From DAOUJI01 sp965224415 (GTDB lineage: Bacteria; Chloroflexota; Dehalococcoidia; Lucifugimonadales; JAGWBF01): 64,000 bases of DNA. The stretch lies in contig CBDCZB010000005.1 in assembly GCA_965224415.1 (NCBI GenBank), positions 248,001-312,000 on the forward strand, given 5' to 3'. This document shows positions 1 to 8,860 of this stretch, one piece after another. The translations under genes were made by a program, and so were the position numbers. Numbering within the stretch: position 1 is the stretch's first letter; each line of letters begins with the position of its first letter. The notes under the pieces are model-generated. The model made no database searches and was not told the DNA's origin. It saw only the letters and a program-made list of their open reading frames with translations.

Positions 1-1
1 C

Positions 2-181
2 ATCCAACGGGAGGGGGGCATCAACCCTGACGAGATGCTCCGGGTCTTCAACATGGGCCTCGGCATGGTCCTGGCCTGCGCCCCGGACCGGGTCGAAGAT
101 ATCCGGAAGGAGATTCCAGACAGCCGAGCGGTGGGCGAGGTGCAGTCCCAGACGGACGAACTTAGAGTGGTGATTTCGTAG
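2..181 (+). CDS. purM: Phosphoribosylformylglycinamidine cyclo-ligase, C-terminal fragment (window edge)
   Basis: The open frame that enters the window encodes 59 residues ending in TAG. It includes a stretch reading RVFNMGLGMVLAC, which matches the RTFNMGIGMV signature near the end of PurM (AIR synthetase). PurM makes aminoimidazole ribonucleotide in cytosolic purine synthesis. Only the last fifth of the gene is visible, so start and active site cannot be judged. It ends 6 bases before purH, which supports a purine operon on the plus strand. Confidence 0.85.
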   Translation: MQREGGINPDEMLRVFNMGLGMVLACAPDRVEDIRKEIPDSRAVGEVQSQTDELRVVIS

Positions 182-187
182 AGACGA

Positions 188-1735
188 ATGTTGAAAGCCT
201 TAATCAGCGTATACGATAAGACGGGGGTCATAGAGGCTGCCCGGAGGCTTCACGACGCTGGGGTGGGGTTGGTCAGCACTGGAGGAACCCACAAAGCTAT
301 CAGCGACGCCGGAGTGCCCGTGCAGCAGGTCTCTGACTTCACCGGATTCCCAGAAATCCTCGACGGGCGGGTCAAGACCCTCCATCCCCATATCCACAGC
401 GGGCTTCTGGCCCGCAGGGACATGCCGGAACACATGGACGAGCTGTCCCGACGAGACATAGCACCCATAGATTTGCTGATTGGCAACCTTTATCCCTTCA
501 GAGAGGCCGTAAGCAAGCCGGACGCCACCCTGGACGACGCCCTGGAAAACATCGACATCGGCGGCCCGACGATGCTCCGTGCAGCGGCAAAGAACTTCCC
601 CAGCGTCGTGGTCCTGGTGGACCCTGAGGACTACGACTGGGCCGTCGGCAAATTCGTGACAGGCGACCTGAGCCACGACGACAGACGCAGTCTCGCCTAC
701 AAAGCCTTCCACCACGTCTCGGTCTATGACTCGGCCATCGCAGGTTACCTGTCGTCCTCCCCAGCCCCCGGCGCCACGGAAACCGACGGCGGGCTGCCCC
801 AAAAGCTGGACCTGAGTTTTAACAGATTGACAGGTCTCAGGTACGGGGAGAACCCCCACCAGCAGGGAGCGCTATACGTTCCCGCGGCTGGCTCCGCGGG
901 CGGAATCGCCAACGCCCGTCAGCTGCACGGGCGGGAACTTTCCTTCAACAACCTGATGGACGCCGAGGCAGCTTGGCGTTCCGTGATCGACTTCGACGCG
1001 ACGGCGGCGGTGGTCATCAAGCACACCAATCCCTGCGGCCTGGCGTCCCATCCGGACCAGGCAGAAGCGTACAACCGGGCCTACGCCGGAGACCCCGTGT
1101 CGGCCTTCGGAGGCATCCTGGGTTTCAACGGCACGGTGACCGTCGAGACCGCCCAGGCCGCCAGCGGCATCTTCTACGAGGTGATAGTAGCTCCGGGCTA
1201 CGAGCCAGAGGCCTTGGAAATACTGAAAAAACGACGCAACCTCCGGGTGCTGGAGGCTTCACCGGAAGAGGGCGGACTCCCCTACGACCTGCGTCCCCTG
1301 TCGGGGGGCCTGTTGGTCCAGAGCCAGGACGTCGCAGACGACGACTCGGCCCAATGGCAGACCGTCACCAAGCGGGCCCCCACCCACGCCGAGATGAGCG
1401 ACCTTTCGTTTGCGTGGAAGGCGGCCAAGCACGTCAAGTCCAACGCCATTGTGCTCGCCAAGGACAACCAGCTTCTGGGCATGGGGGCGGGCCAGCCCAA
1501 CCGGGTGACAAGCGTGCACCTGGCATTGAGGGCAGCGGGGGAGCGAGCCGAAGACTGCGTCCTGGCTTCCGACGCCTTTTTCCCCTTCCCGGACAACATC
1601 GAGCTGGCAGCCAAGGGCGGCGTGGCGGCCATCGTGCAGCCCGGCGGCTCGATACGGGATGATGAGGTAATCGCCGAGGCGGACAAAGCCGGAATCGCCA
1701 TGCTGTTCACTGGCGTCAGGCATTTCCGCCATTAA
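188..1735 (+). CDS. purH: Bifunctional AICAR formyltransferase / IMP cyclohydrolase
   Basis: This 515-residue protein carries out the last two steps of IMP synthesis: formylation of AICAR from 10-formyl-THF, then ring closure. The N-terminal cyclohydrolase domain (about 1-200) begins with the typical LISVYDKTGV and the STGGTHKAI and DFTGFPEILDGRVKTLHP motifs. The transformylase domain holds FNNLMDAEAAW and the catalytic Lys-His pair in KHTNPCG (K278, H279). Length equals the family norm. The ATG follows purM by 6 bases and has only a weak purine-rich leader, so translation may be coupled to purM. Confidence 0.98.
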   Translation: MLKALISVYDKTGVIEAARRLHDAGVGLVSTGGTHKAISDAGVPVQQVSDFTGFPEILDGRVKTLHPHIHSGLLARRDMPEHMDELSRRDIAPIDLLIGNLYPFREAVSKPDATLDDALENIDIGGPTMLRAAAKNFPSVVVLVDPEDYDWAVGKFVTGDLSHDDRRSLAYKAFHHVSVYDSAIAGYLSSSPAPGATETDGGLPQKLDLSFNRLTGLRYGENPHQQGALYVPAAGSAGGIANARQLHGRELSFNNLMDAEAAWRSVIDFDATAAVVIKHTNPCGLASHPDQAEAYNRAYAGDPVSAFGGILGFNGTVTVETAQAASGIFYEVIVAPGYEPEALEILKKRRNLRVLEASPEEGGLPYDLRPLSGGLLVQSQDVADDDSAQWQTVTKRAPTHAEMSDLSFAWKAAKHVKSNAIVLAKDNQLLGMGAGQPNRVTSVHLALRAAGERAEDCVLASDAFFPFPDNIELAAKGGVAAIVQPGGSIRDDEVIAEADKAGIAMLFTGVRHFRH

Positions 1736-1770
1736 CTCCCCAATAACTCCAAGGTAAGAGAGAGCCAATC

Positions 1771-2520
1771 ATGGGCCCCACCGTAGACATAATCATCCCT
1801 GTGTACAACGAGGAGAAGGACCTCCCCCGGAGCGTCGACATTCTCAGCAAGTTCCTCACTGAGAAGCTGTCGGAATATCCTTGGCGCATCGTCATAGCCG
1901 ACAACGGCTCCACCGACGGCACTCTGGCCGTGGGAGAGATGCTGTCCAGCCGCTACACGGGAGTCAACATCGTCCACATACCGCAGAAGGGCCGCGGGCG
2001 TGCGCTAAAGCAAGTGTGGATGGAGAGTTCCGCCGACATTGTGGCCTACATGGACGTGGACCTGTCAACGGACCTGGTGCACGTGCCTCAGCTTGTCCAC
2101 GCCGTCGAGGAGGGCGCCCACATCGCCATAGGCAGCAGGCTGATGAAGGGGTCCAGGGTGACGCGCTCGTTCAAGCGGGAGTTTATTTCCCGTTCCTACA
2201 GCACGCTCATACGGGCCATGTTCTGGACTCCCTTCCGGGACGCCCAGTGCGGGTTCAAGGCCGTGAGCAAAAACACGGTCAAGGCCTTGGTCCCTCTGGT
2301 GAAGGACAACGGGTGGTTCTTCGACTCGGAGCTGCTGATAATGGCTGCAGCCAGAGGATTCAGAATCAAGGAGATTCCCGTCCACTGGGAAGACGACCCA
2401 GACAGCCGCGTCAAGATAATCTCGACGGCCTGGGAGGACATCAAGGGTTTGCTGCGCCTGAGGTTTGGGGGAATTCCGAAGCCGCTCTCAGAGAGCGGCG
2501 GTGAACAGCGGAGGACTTAG
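1771..2520 (+). CDS. Family 2 glycosyltransferase, polyprenyl (dolichyl)-phosphate hexosyltransferase type
   Basis: The 249-residue protein has a GT-A fold start (IIIPVYNEEKDLPRSV, residues 7-22), the nucleotide-sugar site DNGSTDGT (44-51) and the metal-binding DxD as D95-V-D97. The later motifs QCGFKA and FFDSELL, and the ending on KEIPVHW, are typical of dolichyl-phosphate glucosyl/mannosyltransferases (ALG5/DPM1 type). The enzyme probably loads a hexose onto a polyprenyl phosphate at the inner face of the membrane. It has no membrane helix of its own. It lies 35 bases after purH and its end overlaps the small reverse-strand gene by 4 bases. The exact sugar and acceptor are unknown. Confidence 0.85.
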   Translation: MGPTVDIIIPVYNEEKDLPRSVDILSKFLTEKLSEYPWRIVIADNGSTDGTLAVGEMLSSRYTGVNIVHIPQKGRGRALKQVWMESSADIVAYMDVDLSTDLVHVPQLVHAVEEGAHIAIGSRLMKGSRVTRSFKREFISRSYSTLIRAMFWTPFRDAQCGFKAVSKNTVKALVPLVKDNGWFFDSELLIMAAARGFRIKEIPVHWEDDPDSRVKIISTAWEDIKGLLRLRFGGIPKPLSESGGEQRRT

Positions 2521-2681
2521 CCCTCAGCCTTTTCGATTCGGATGTTCTTTCCGTCGACGACCACCTTCAGGTCGATCCCTGTCTGATTGGAGACCGGGAA
2601 CGCCATTTTGGGCAGGATGGGGGCCGGACTGAGCGCCACCGTCTTGTGTTCCCCTGCCTTGAGTTCAATAGTCTGGGCCAC
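2517..2681 (-). CDS. Small hypothetical protein, 54 aa
   Basis: On the minus strand a GTG at 2681 opens a 54-codon frame that ends in TAA, preceded by the ribosome site AGGAG eight bases or so upstream and by an extended -10 box (TGG-TATAGT) further upstream. The protein starts VAQTIELKAGEH and has a short hydrophobic/beta-like pattern (LPKMAFPVSNQTGIDLKVVV). It has no signal peptide or membrane helix. It converges with the glycosyltransferase with a 4-base overlap. I do not recognise a family. The leader and compact packing are the reasons for calling it a gene. Confidence 0.55.
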   Translation of the reverse strand: MAQTIELKAGEHKTVALSPAPILPKMAFPVSNQTGIDLKVVVDGKNIRIEKAEG

Positions 2682-2721
2682 GTCTCACTCTCCTGACAAG
2701 CGTTGTCCCGTAACGGCCAAT

Positions 2722-2730
2722 ACTATACCA
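2722..2730 (-). promoter_or_regulatory. Extended -10 promoter element before the 54-aa gene
   Basis: Read on the minus strand the sequence is TGG followed by TATAGT, which fits an extended -10 (TGn TATAAT). It lies about 40 bases upstream of the GTG start at 2681. No convincing -35 box is at standard spacing, as expected for an extended -10 promoter. Confidence 0.35.
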
Positions 2731-3139
2731 CACCCTGACAATACGTGGCGGCGTGGGGCGAGTTTTTCGACGATGGCAATACAACATTCGCACTACACCA
2801 TAACCACGAAAATTGAAGTACTAGTCGCAGGTGCGGCTAAAGCCGACACGTAATCGGGCGACACCATTCGTGTGGGGTGCCGTCGTTCTCGATGAGAACC
2901 AGTTGTCTCCCCTTTCGACATCACGACCTTAATGGCCGGGTCGGGTCTCGTGGGACGGACAATCCTGAAGCCGATGCTAACGCCGTGATACCTACAGAAA
3001 ACAGGACTCTCCTATGTTTAGATGTGACTAAGGTGCATTCTCTGTGATTCGGATACGAACCGCCTCGGCTGGCCGCAATATCTGGTTCTCGCAATGGGCA
3101 TCGATAAACGACAAGGCGAAGCCGCTGCTTACAAGGTTC
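2731..3139. other. Non-coding flank (about 410 bases)
   Basis: I see no gene, RNA fold or repeat here. The short plus-strand frames in this stretch lack a ribosome site and any recognisable protein character. Together with 4766-5214 it isolates the nuclease gene from its neighbours, as often seen around recently inserted defence genes. Confidence 0.5.
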
Positions 3140-4765
3140 CTATCGAGGTCGAGACACCAGCACCCGCTGTGCCTTATCGCTGTCTCCCGGTACTAACCTT
3201 AGACGTGGCACGAACCCAGACCTTAGGTCTCGCTGGACAGTTCCAGGGTCGGCGAGACGAGCCGACTCGACATATGTTCGGACCCGTCCTATTGGAATCG
3301 TTCCACCCTCCAGCTCGAGCCAACTGTCTTGTTCACAAATGAATTGCTGTGGACGACCATTCAACAGCTCCTCCAGCTCTGACCCCCATCGACTCAAACT
3401 CAGGTTGAACGATTTCCATGTAACGTCGATGCTCTCCCCCCTTAGCAGGGTCGCGGCCGTCACGATCTCCTGTCCTCCCTCGCCAATAAGGGATGGCGGC
3501 ATTCCCCAGTATCGGCTACTAGCTTCTTGTAGAAAGGCTAGGGCCTCAACGACTTTGACGATGCCTTGGTCTACAAAAGCAGGTGTACGTACCTTGCTGC
3601 GCATCTCTAAGCCACTAGGCCAGCGAATCTTAAGGTCATGTGGTGGTTGCAATGCGTTTAGCCATCGGAAGAGTGGTACTAGAACGGATGGCAGAACTGA
3701 CCTAGGAGCCAAGCAGAACTCGATCGTAAACTCACCAGCCACAGCGTTCGCAGTTAGGCGAATTTGCAGCCAGCCGCTGCTGTCGGTCCCACTATATATA
3801 GAGCCTTTGAAGCCTATGGTCTGTTCGGTGAGATGGATCGGGCAGCTGGCTAGGGGCCTGTCGCCGTCCATAACTTCGAGCCCGAGGGTTACCGTCTCTT
3901 CTAGGCGTCTGCTGGTGGACAGAATGTCGATCTCTCCTCCAGTGAAACACCCTCCTAGGCCCGACGGTGCATCAACCATTACACTGCTAATCATGCGAGA
4001 TGGTATGGTCGCCTCCAGGCCATAGTCCAGTGCGTCTTGGACCACTTTGTCGTCAGGTCCGACGACGACCTCGACTTTGATGGTGATAGGTCGATCTCTG
4101 ACAGCCCCTGAGTACTTTGGGTAGACATCAACTCTCATGTCACTGAAGCTGACAGAAAGGGCGACGTCCACTGGCCTGACATCCCCCGAGTTTGGTCCCG
4201 TCGATAACTCGTAACGGTAATGGGGGTCGATTTCATTCAACCGCTCCCGAAGCGTCCTCAATCGGGCTGCTGCGTCACGAACATCGCTGACTCTAGCTTG
4301 TTCTTGATTAAGTTCTTTAAGCAAGCGGACCACCTCATCACTCGCCCCTTCCAAGAAGTATCGCTGAATGTCCGGAAACGCCGACATCTTCTCGTCCAAC
4401 CACGTTTTTCCAAACCATTCAGTCGGGAAGAGATAGCTCTTGCCGAGTTGACGGAACCAACTCTCCTCCTCAGGAGTGGGATCGATAGGCACGACGAGCG
4501 TCCAACGTGCTGGTCCAAGAGCGGCCACCCGCCTCAGAGAGCGGGCCGCTTGTCTACGCCGACTAAGGGTCATTCTGCCTGTGAAGGACTTTAGCTCAAA
4601 GGCGTCGATGATTTGGTCGTCCTGTCCGCGGACAATTTGTACATCCCGACCACCATCACCGCCCTTGCCATCGATTCTTTGGGCATCTGGGTATAGCCGA
4701 CTGAGCAGGACCGAGACCATATCCTCGTATCCTTGAGGCTCGAAATCATCCCATCGGATCGACAT
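3140..4765 (-). CDS. Putative Mrr-like PD-(D/E)xK nuclease with long C-terminal domain
   Basis: The N-terminal 70 residues look like a restriction-endonuclease fold. There is a helix with an acidic residue (GYEDMVSVLL), then GKGGDGGRDVQI, and then AFELKSF. This places a catalytic Asp followed about 16 residues later by E-x-K (D50, E66, K68 counted from the upstream ATG at 4792). About 100 residues later comes a charged, probably coiled-coil stretch (RLLKELNQEQARVSD...). The last ~350 residues match nothing I recognise. I prefer the ATG at 4765 because AGGTGG precedes it; the ATG at 4792 adds 9 residues. No methyltransferase or helicase is adjacent, so a type IV or abortive-infection role is only inferred. 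Codon use is less GC-rich than in neighbouring genes. Confidence 0.6.
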   Translation of the reverse strand: MSIRWDDFEPQGYEDMVSVLLSRLYPDAQRIDGKGGDGGRDVQIVRGQDDQIIDAFELKSFTGRMTLSRRRQAARSLRRVAALGPARWTLVVPIDPTPEEESWFRQLGKSYLFPTEWFGKTWLDEKMSAFPDIQRYFLEGASDEVVRLLKELNQEQARVSDVRDAAARLRTLRERLNEIDPHYRYELSTGPNSGDVRPVDVALSVSFSDMRVDVYPKYSGAVRDRPITIKVEVVVGPDDKVVQDALDYGLEATIPSRMISSVMVDAPSGLGGCFTGGEIDILSTSRRLEETVTLGLEVMDGDRPLASCPIHLTEQTIGFKGSIYSGTDSSGWLQIRLTANAVAGEFTIEFCLAPRSVLPSVLVPLFRWLNALQPPHDLKIRWPSGLEMRSKVRTPAFVDQGIVKVVEALAFLQEASSRYWGMPPSLIGEGGQEIVTAATLLRGESIDVTWKSFNLSLSRWGSELEELLNGRPQQFICEQDSWLELEGGTIPIGRVRTYVESARLADPGTVQRDLRSGFVPRLRLVPGDSDKAQRVLVSRPR

Positions 4766-4792
4766 TCGCCCACCTTGTCTTCTTGCAACCAC

Positions 4793-5214
4793 TCGATAAC
4801 ATGATGGCTGATCTGTTTCTCTACAATGAAGCTGTCAGACGGCTGCTAACACGATAACGATGGTCTGTGGTGTGCCCATCAGTAATATAATCACGCCCGC
4901 TCCGTGGCACCGACACCCCTCTTGCTCTCGTGTATTTTACCCCGTAGTGTAAGACTAAATTCTAGCTACTACAGCTTATGAACCTTCGCGACTTACTCGA
5001 TGCTTATTAACCACCTCTACTGAGTTCCCGCCTGTATTCTGCACCTGCTCCGGCATACCGGTCGAAATCGGTTACCTACCTATTCTATTGTATCGGTGGA
5101 GCCGCTCCATAGCTCTGGCTGTCAGTAGATTCTCTCCCTGTCCATTGCATAACGAGGCCTCCGATCTTGGGGTATACTATGGCCTGACAATACAGGCCGA
5201 AGCTAGGAGGCCCT
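4793..5214. other. Non-coding flank (about 420 bases)
   Basis: No gene, RNA or repeat is apparent. The sequence is more AT-rich than the surrounding genes. A -10-like TATACT at 5173-5178 lies upstream of the oxidoreductase at 5215, but no -35 box sits at normal spacing (TTGCAT at 5145 is 22 bases away), so I do not call a promoter. Confidence 0.4.
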
Positions 5215-6183
5215 ATGAAAGCCATTCGCATACATGAGACGGGCGGCCCAGAGGTCATGAAGCTGGAAGACCTGCCGGAGCCTCAGGCCGGACCCGGTCA
5301 GGCCCTGGTGAAACTAGAGGCCGTGGGAGTCAACTTTACCGACGTTGGAACGCGCAGGGGCAGCAACCCGCCCGGGAGCCTTCCCTGGATTCCCGGTCGT
5401 GAGGGCGCGGGAACCGTGGAGGAAGTGGGCGAAGGCGTAACCGAGGTTGCTGTTGGAGACCTGGTGGCCTACGCTTGGGCTCCCAGCTCCTATGCCGAAA
5501 AAGTGGTCGTCCCCGCCGGGGAACTGGTGAAAGTGCCTCCGGGAGTGGACGCCAATACCGGCGCCGCGACAATGATTCAGGGCCTCACTGCCCACTACCT
5601 GGTCTACAGCACCCGGCCAGTGATTCCCGGCGACTCTGTGCTGGTCCACTCCGGCGCCGGCGGCACGGGCCTTATGTTAATCCAGCTTGCCAAGCGGGCG
5701 GGGGCCCGTGTCTTCACCACAGTGTCAACGTCAGACAAAGCGTCCATAGCCGCGGAGGCCGGGGCGGATGCGGTCATAAACTACGTGGAACAGGACTTCG
5801 AAGAGGAGATAATGAAGGCCACCGACGGCGAAGGCGTGCAGGTCGTATACGACGCCGTTGGCAAGACCACTTTCGAGAAGAGCCTCAAGACCGCCGCACG
5901 ACGGGGCCATGTGGCCCTCTACGGCCAGTCCAGCGGCACCGTGGACCCCGTGTCCCCCATGACCGCCCTGGCAGGGTCCAAGTCCCTCAGCAGGCCTGCC
6001 CTCTTCGACTACACCTGCGACAGGCATGAACTAAGCTGGCGGGCCGGAGAGTTGTTCGACTGGATCAGGGGCGGCACGCTAAAGGTGCGCATCGGAGGCA
6101 CCTTCCCTCTGTCCGACGCCGTGGAGGCCCACCGCCAGCTGGAAGGGCGGCTCTCCACCGGCAAGCTGATACTCATACCCTAA
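5215..6183 (+). CDS. NADPH:quinone oxidoreductase-like (zinc-independent MDR family)
   Basis: This 322-residue medium-chain dehydrogenase/reductase starts MKAIRIHETGGPEVM, the usual opening of quinone oxidoreductases. The GroES-like domain covers roughly 1-120. The Rossmann nucleotide site is GAGGTG at 147-152 in VHSGAGGTGLMLIQLAK. There are no structural or catalytic zinc cysteines, which places it with Qor/zeta-crystallin rather than alcohol dehydrogenases. It probably reduces quinones or enones with NADPH in the cytosol. Length is normal. It stands alone between the nuclease and sbcC and has an AGGAGG ribosome site. Confidence 0.88.
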   Translation: MKAIRIHETGGPEVMKLEDLPEPQAGPGQALVKLEAVGVNFTDVGTRRGSNPPGSLPWIPGREGAGTVEEVGEGVTEVAVGDLVAYAWAPSSYAEKVVVPAGELVKVPPGVDANTGAATMIQGLTAHYLVYSTRPVIPGDSVLVHSGAGGTGLMLIQLAKRAGARVFTTVSTSDKASIAAEAGADAVINYVEQDFEEEIMKATDGEGVQVVYDAVGKTTFEKSLKTAARRGHVALYGQSSGTVDPVSPMTALAGSKSLSRPALFDYTCDRHELSWRAGELFDWIRGGTLKVRIGGTFPLSDAVEAHRQLEGRLSTGKLILIP

Positions 6184-6268
6184 CGGTTGGTGTTCCCCGG
6201 CGGATTGACCTGAGGGCGTCCGTTGATAGAATGGGCCTCGGTATGAAACGGTGGGCGGAGCGGCGAAT

Positions 6269-8857
6269 GTGGTCCCCCTCAAACTAAGCCTGCGGAACTT
6301 CCTCTGCTACGGAGAAGACCTGCCTCCCCTGGACCTGGAAGGGGTCCATCTGGCGTGCCTCTGCGGCCAGAACGGCCACGGCAAGTCGGCCCTGCTGGAC
6401 GCCATGACCTGGGCCCTGTGGGGCAAGGCGCGCGGCAAATCTCAGGATGAGCTGGTGCGGTTCGGCCAGCCGGAGATGATGGCCGAGCTGGACTTCATGG
6501 CCGGGGAGAACACCTATAGGGCCAGCCGCAGACACGTCAACCCGGGACGCCAGGGGCGGAGCGGCGCCACGGAGCTGCAGCTTCTGGTCCAGTCCAACGG
6601 TTCCTTTCAACCCATCACCGGCAACGCAGTCCGCGAGACACAGTCCAAGATCGACCAGATCGTTGGCATGGACTACGACACCTTCATCAACAGCGCCTTC
6701 CTGCTCCAAGGCCGGGCCGACGAGTTCACCAACAAACGTCCCGGCGAGCGGAAGGAAGTCTTGGCCAAAATCATCGGCCTGGAGCGGTACGACCGGCTTG
6801 AGGACATGGCCAAGCAACGGTCCCAGGAAAAACGGGGCGAGTCCCAGGAAATGCAGCGGCAACTGGAGCAACTGCGGCTGGAGATGTCCAAGTCGGGCGC
6901 CGTCGAGTTGGAACTGGAGTCGGTGGAACGGGAGCTTGCCCGCGTAGTGGAGAGTCTGGAGGCCAAGAGAGAGTCCCGGGACGCCCTGAGAATGCAAGTC
7001 CAGAGCCTGGCCGCCCAACGAGCCGAAGCGGAAACGCTGACGGCCCGTGTCCCGGCGCTCAAAGACGAACTAGCTCGCCACAGATCCGAGAACGAGCGGT
7101 TGGACGCACGCATCGCCGGTTATGCCGCCGTGATGGAGCAGAGAGCGGAAATCGAGCGAGGGCATCTCGCCCTGACAGAAGCCCGGGCTAGGCGGCTGGA
7201 GATGGACGCCCTCCGGGACCAGCATGACAAGCTCACCGGGGAACGGCGAACGCTGGCCGCCCAAATCGAAACGGCTAAAGTCAGGCTGGAAGAGAAGATA
7301 GCCCAGATGGAGAGACGGGTAAGGGACGAACTGGAACCCAGGGCCGCACTGGGCAGCGGGTTGGCCGAACGGTTGGAACTCACCAAGACCGAACTGGACG
7401 CAGTGCGTGGGGATGAGGCAACTCTCGTCAGGCGGCGAGACACGCTTTCCAAGCTGACGACTCGAATCGGCCAGATGGAAGCAGCCGAGAAGCAGCTCAA
7501 GTCGGAAGGGCAGGAACTGCGCTCCAAGCTGAATCTGGTCGAGGCGCGGCCTGGAGACGCATTTTGCCCTCTGTGCGGGACGACGTTGGGTGACGACGCA
7601 TGCGTAAACCTGGTCGAGAGCTACAGCCGCGAGATTGAGGACAAGCTGAATCTCTACAAGAGCAACGACCAAGAGCTTCGCGACGCCCTGAGCCGAAAGA
7701 CGGACTTGGAAACTGAGTTGACCAATCTGGACGCTTCCACCAAAAGCCGCCGCAGCCAGGCGGAACAGAGCCTGACGCTATACCAGAGCCGGTTGGAGGA
7801 AAGCGGCAAGGCTTCCCAGGAGCTTGAGACGACTTCGGCGGAAATAGCCCGGCTGCGACAGGACCTGGAGAACGGCGTCTATTCAGCGGAAGAGAGGCGA
7901 AAGGCAGCGGAGCTTGACCAGGCCATCGACGCCCTGGGATATCAGCCCGAAATCCTCCGAGAACTGGACCAGCGCATACAGGAATTGGGCGTTTACGACC
8001 AGAAGCGAGCGCAACTGGACGAGGCCCTCCAGCGGCTACCGGAGGATAGGGAGTCGTTGGCCTTCTCCCATAGCATGATGCAGACGCGGGAAGCCGAGTT
8101 GATCGAGGCCCAACAAAAAATAGAGAAGCTGCATGAGCAGATGGGGGACGTGGCCGCCCTGGAGGGAAGATTGCAGTCCGCCGAGGCGGAGGTTGGCGAA
8201 CTGGAGCTGCGGCATCAAGCCCTGCTTCGGCAACAAGGGGAACTCAGGGGCGCTCTGGACAGGCTAAAGGCTATGGAGACGACCATAGACCAGAAAACCC
8301 GGCACTTGACCCAAACCAGGGAGGAGCAGGAAGCCTACGAGGAGCTTCGCAGGGCCTTCGGCAAGGCGGGAGTCCAGGCGTTGATTATCGAGACTATGCT
8401 CCCCCACATCGAGGAGGAGGCCAACGTCCTCATAGGCCGCATGACCGACAACCGCATGCACCTCAAGCTAGAAACCCAGAGGTCGCCCAGAAGCCGCAGC
8501 GGCGACCCCATCGAAACTCTGGAAATCATCATCAGCGACGAGCTTGGGCCCAGGAGCTACGAGATGTTCAGCGGCGGCGAGGCATTCAGAATCAACCTGG
8601 CATTACGGATTGCCCTGTCGAAAGCTCTGGCCAACCGCAAGGGCGCCCCGCTTCCGACCCTTTTCATAGACGAAGGGTTCGGGACACAGGACGCGGCGGG
8701 CCGGGAGCGCATCGTGGACGTGATAAACGCCATCCAGGGAGACTTCCAACAGATCATCGTCATAACCCACATGGACGAACTGAAGGACCTCTTCCCCATC
8801 CGCATAGAGGTGGAAAAGGGCGAGTCGGGTTCGACTTACTCCCTGGCCTATGCGTGA
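6269..8857 (+). CDS. sbcC: SbcC/Rad50-type DNA repair ATPase
   Basis: The protein is a split ABC ATPase. An N-terminal Walker A (GQNGHGKSALLDAMTW) is followed by a long heptad-rich coiled coil with the zinc hook CPLC in the middle (codons at about 7565-7576) and a returning coil. The C-terminal signature FSGGEAFRINLALRIALS precedes Walker B LFIDEGFG. SbcC/Rad50 tethers DNA ends and works with the SbcD/Mre11 nuclease in the nucleoid. I prefer the GTG at 6269 because GGAG lies 8 bases before it; the GTG at 6251 would add six residues. Its 862 residues are typical for short bacterial forms. No sbcD gene is adjacent. Confidence 0.9.
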   Translation: MVPLKLSLRNFLCYGEDLPPLDLEGVHLACLCGQNGHGKSALLDAMTWALWGKARGKSQDELVRFGQPEMMAELDFMAGENTYRASRRHVNPGRQGRSGATELQLLVQSNGSFQPITGNAVRETQSKIDQIVGMDYDTFINSAFLLQGRADEFTNKRPGERKEVLAKIIGLERYDRLEDMAKQRSQEKRGESQEMQRQLEQLRLEMSKSGAVELELESVERELARVVESLEAKRESRDALRMQVQSLAAQRAEAETLTARVPALKDELARHRSENERLDARIAGYAAVMEQRAEIERGHLALTEARARRLEMDALRDQHDKLTGERRTLAAQIETAKVRLEEKIAQMERRVRDELEPRAALGSGLAERLELTKTELDAVRGDEATLVRRRDTLSKLTTRIGQMEAAEKQLKSEGQELRSKLNLVEARPGDAFCPLCGTTLGDDACVNLVESYSREIEDKLNLYKSNDQELRDALSRKTDLETELTNLDASTKSRRSQAEQSLTLYQSRLEESGKASQELETTSAEIARLRQDLENGVYSAEERRKAAELDQAIDALGYQPEILRELDQRIQELGVYDQKRAQLDEALQRLPEDRESLAFSHSMMQTREAELIEAQQKIEKLHEQMGDVAALEGRLQSAEAEVGELELRHQALLRQQGELRGALDRLKAMETTIDQKTRHLTQTREEQEAYEELRRAFGKAGVQALIIETMLPHIEEEANVLIGRMTDNRMHLKLETQRSPRSRSGDPIETLEIIISDELGPRSYEMFSGGEAFRINLALRIALSKALANRKGAPLPTLFIDEGFGTQDAAGRERIVDVINAIQGDFQQIIVITHMDELKDLFPIRIEVEKGESGSTYSLAYA

Positions 8858-8860
8858 CGG

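Noticed and set aside
2587..2853. 88-codon plus-strand frame after the glycosyltransferase
   Set aside because: It overlaps the better supported minus-strand 54-aa gene, lacks a ribosome site and has mixed composition.
4220..4594. 124-codon plus-strand frame inside the nuclease region
   Set aside because: It is antisense to the nuclease coil region and has no protein character.
5145..5178. Promoter for the quinone oxidoreductase (TTGCAT ... TATACT)
   Set aside because: The spacer is 22 bases, too long for a sigma-70 promoter.
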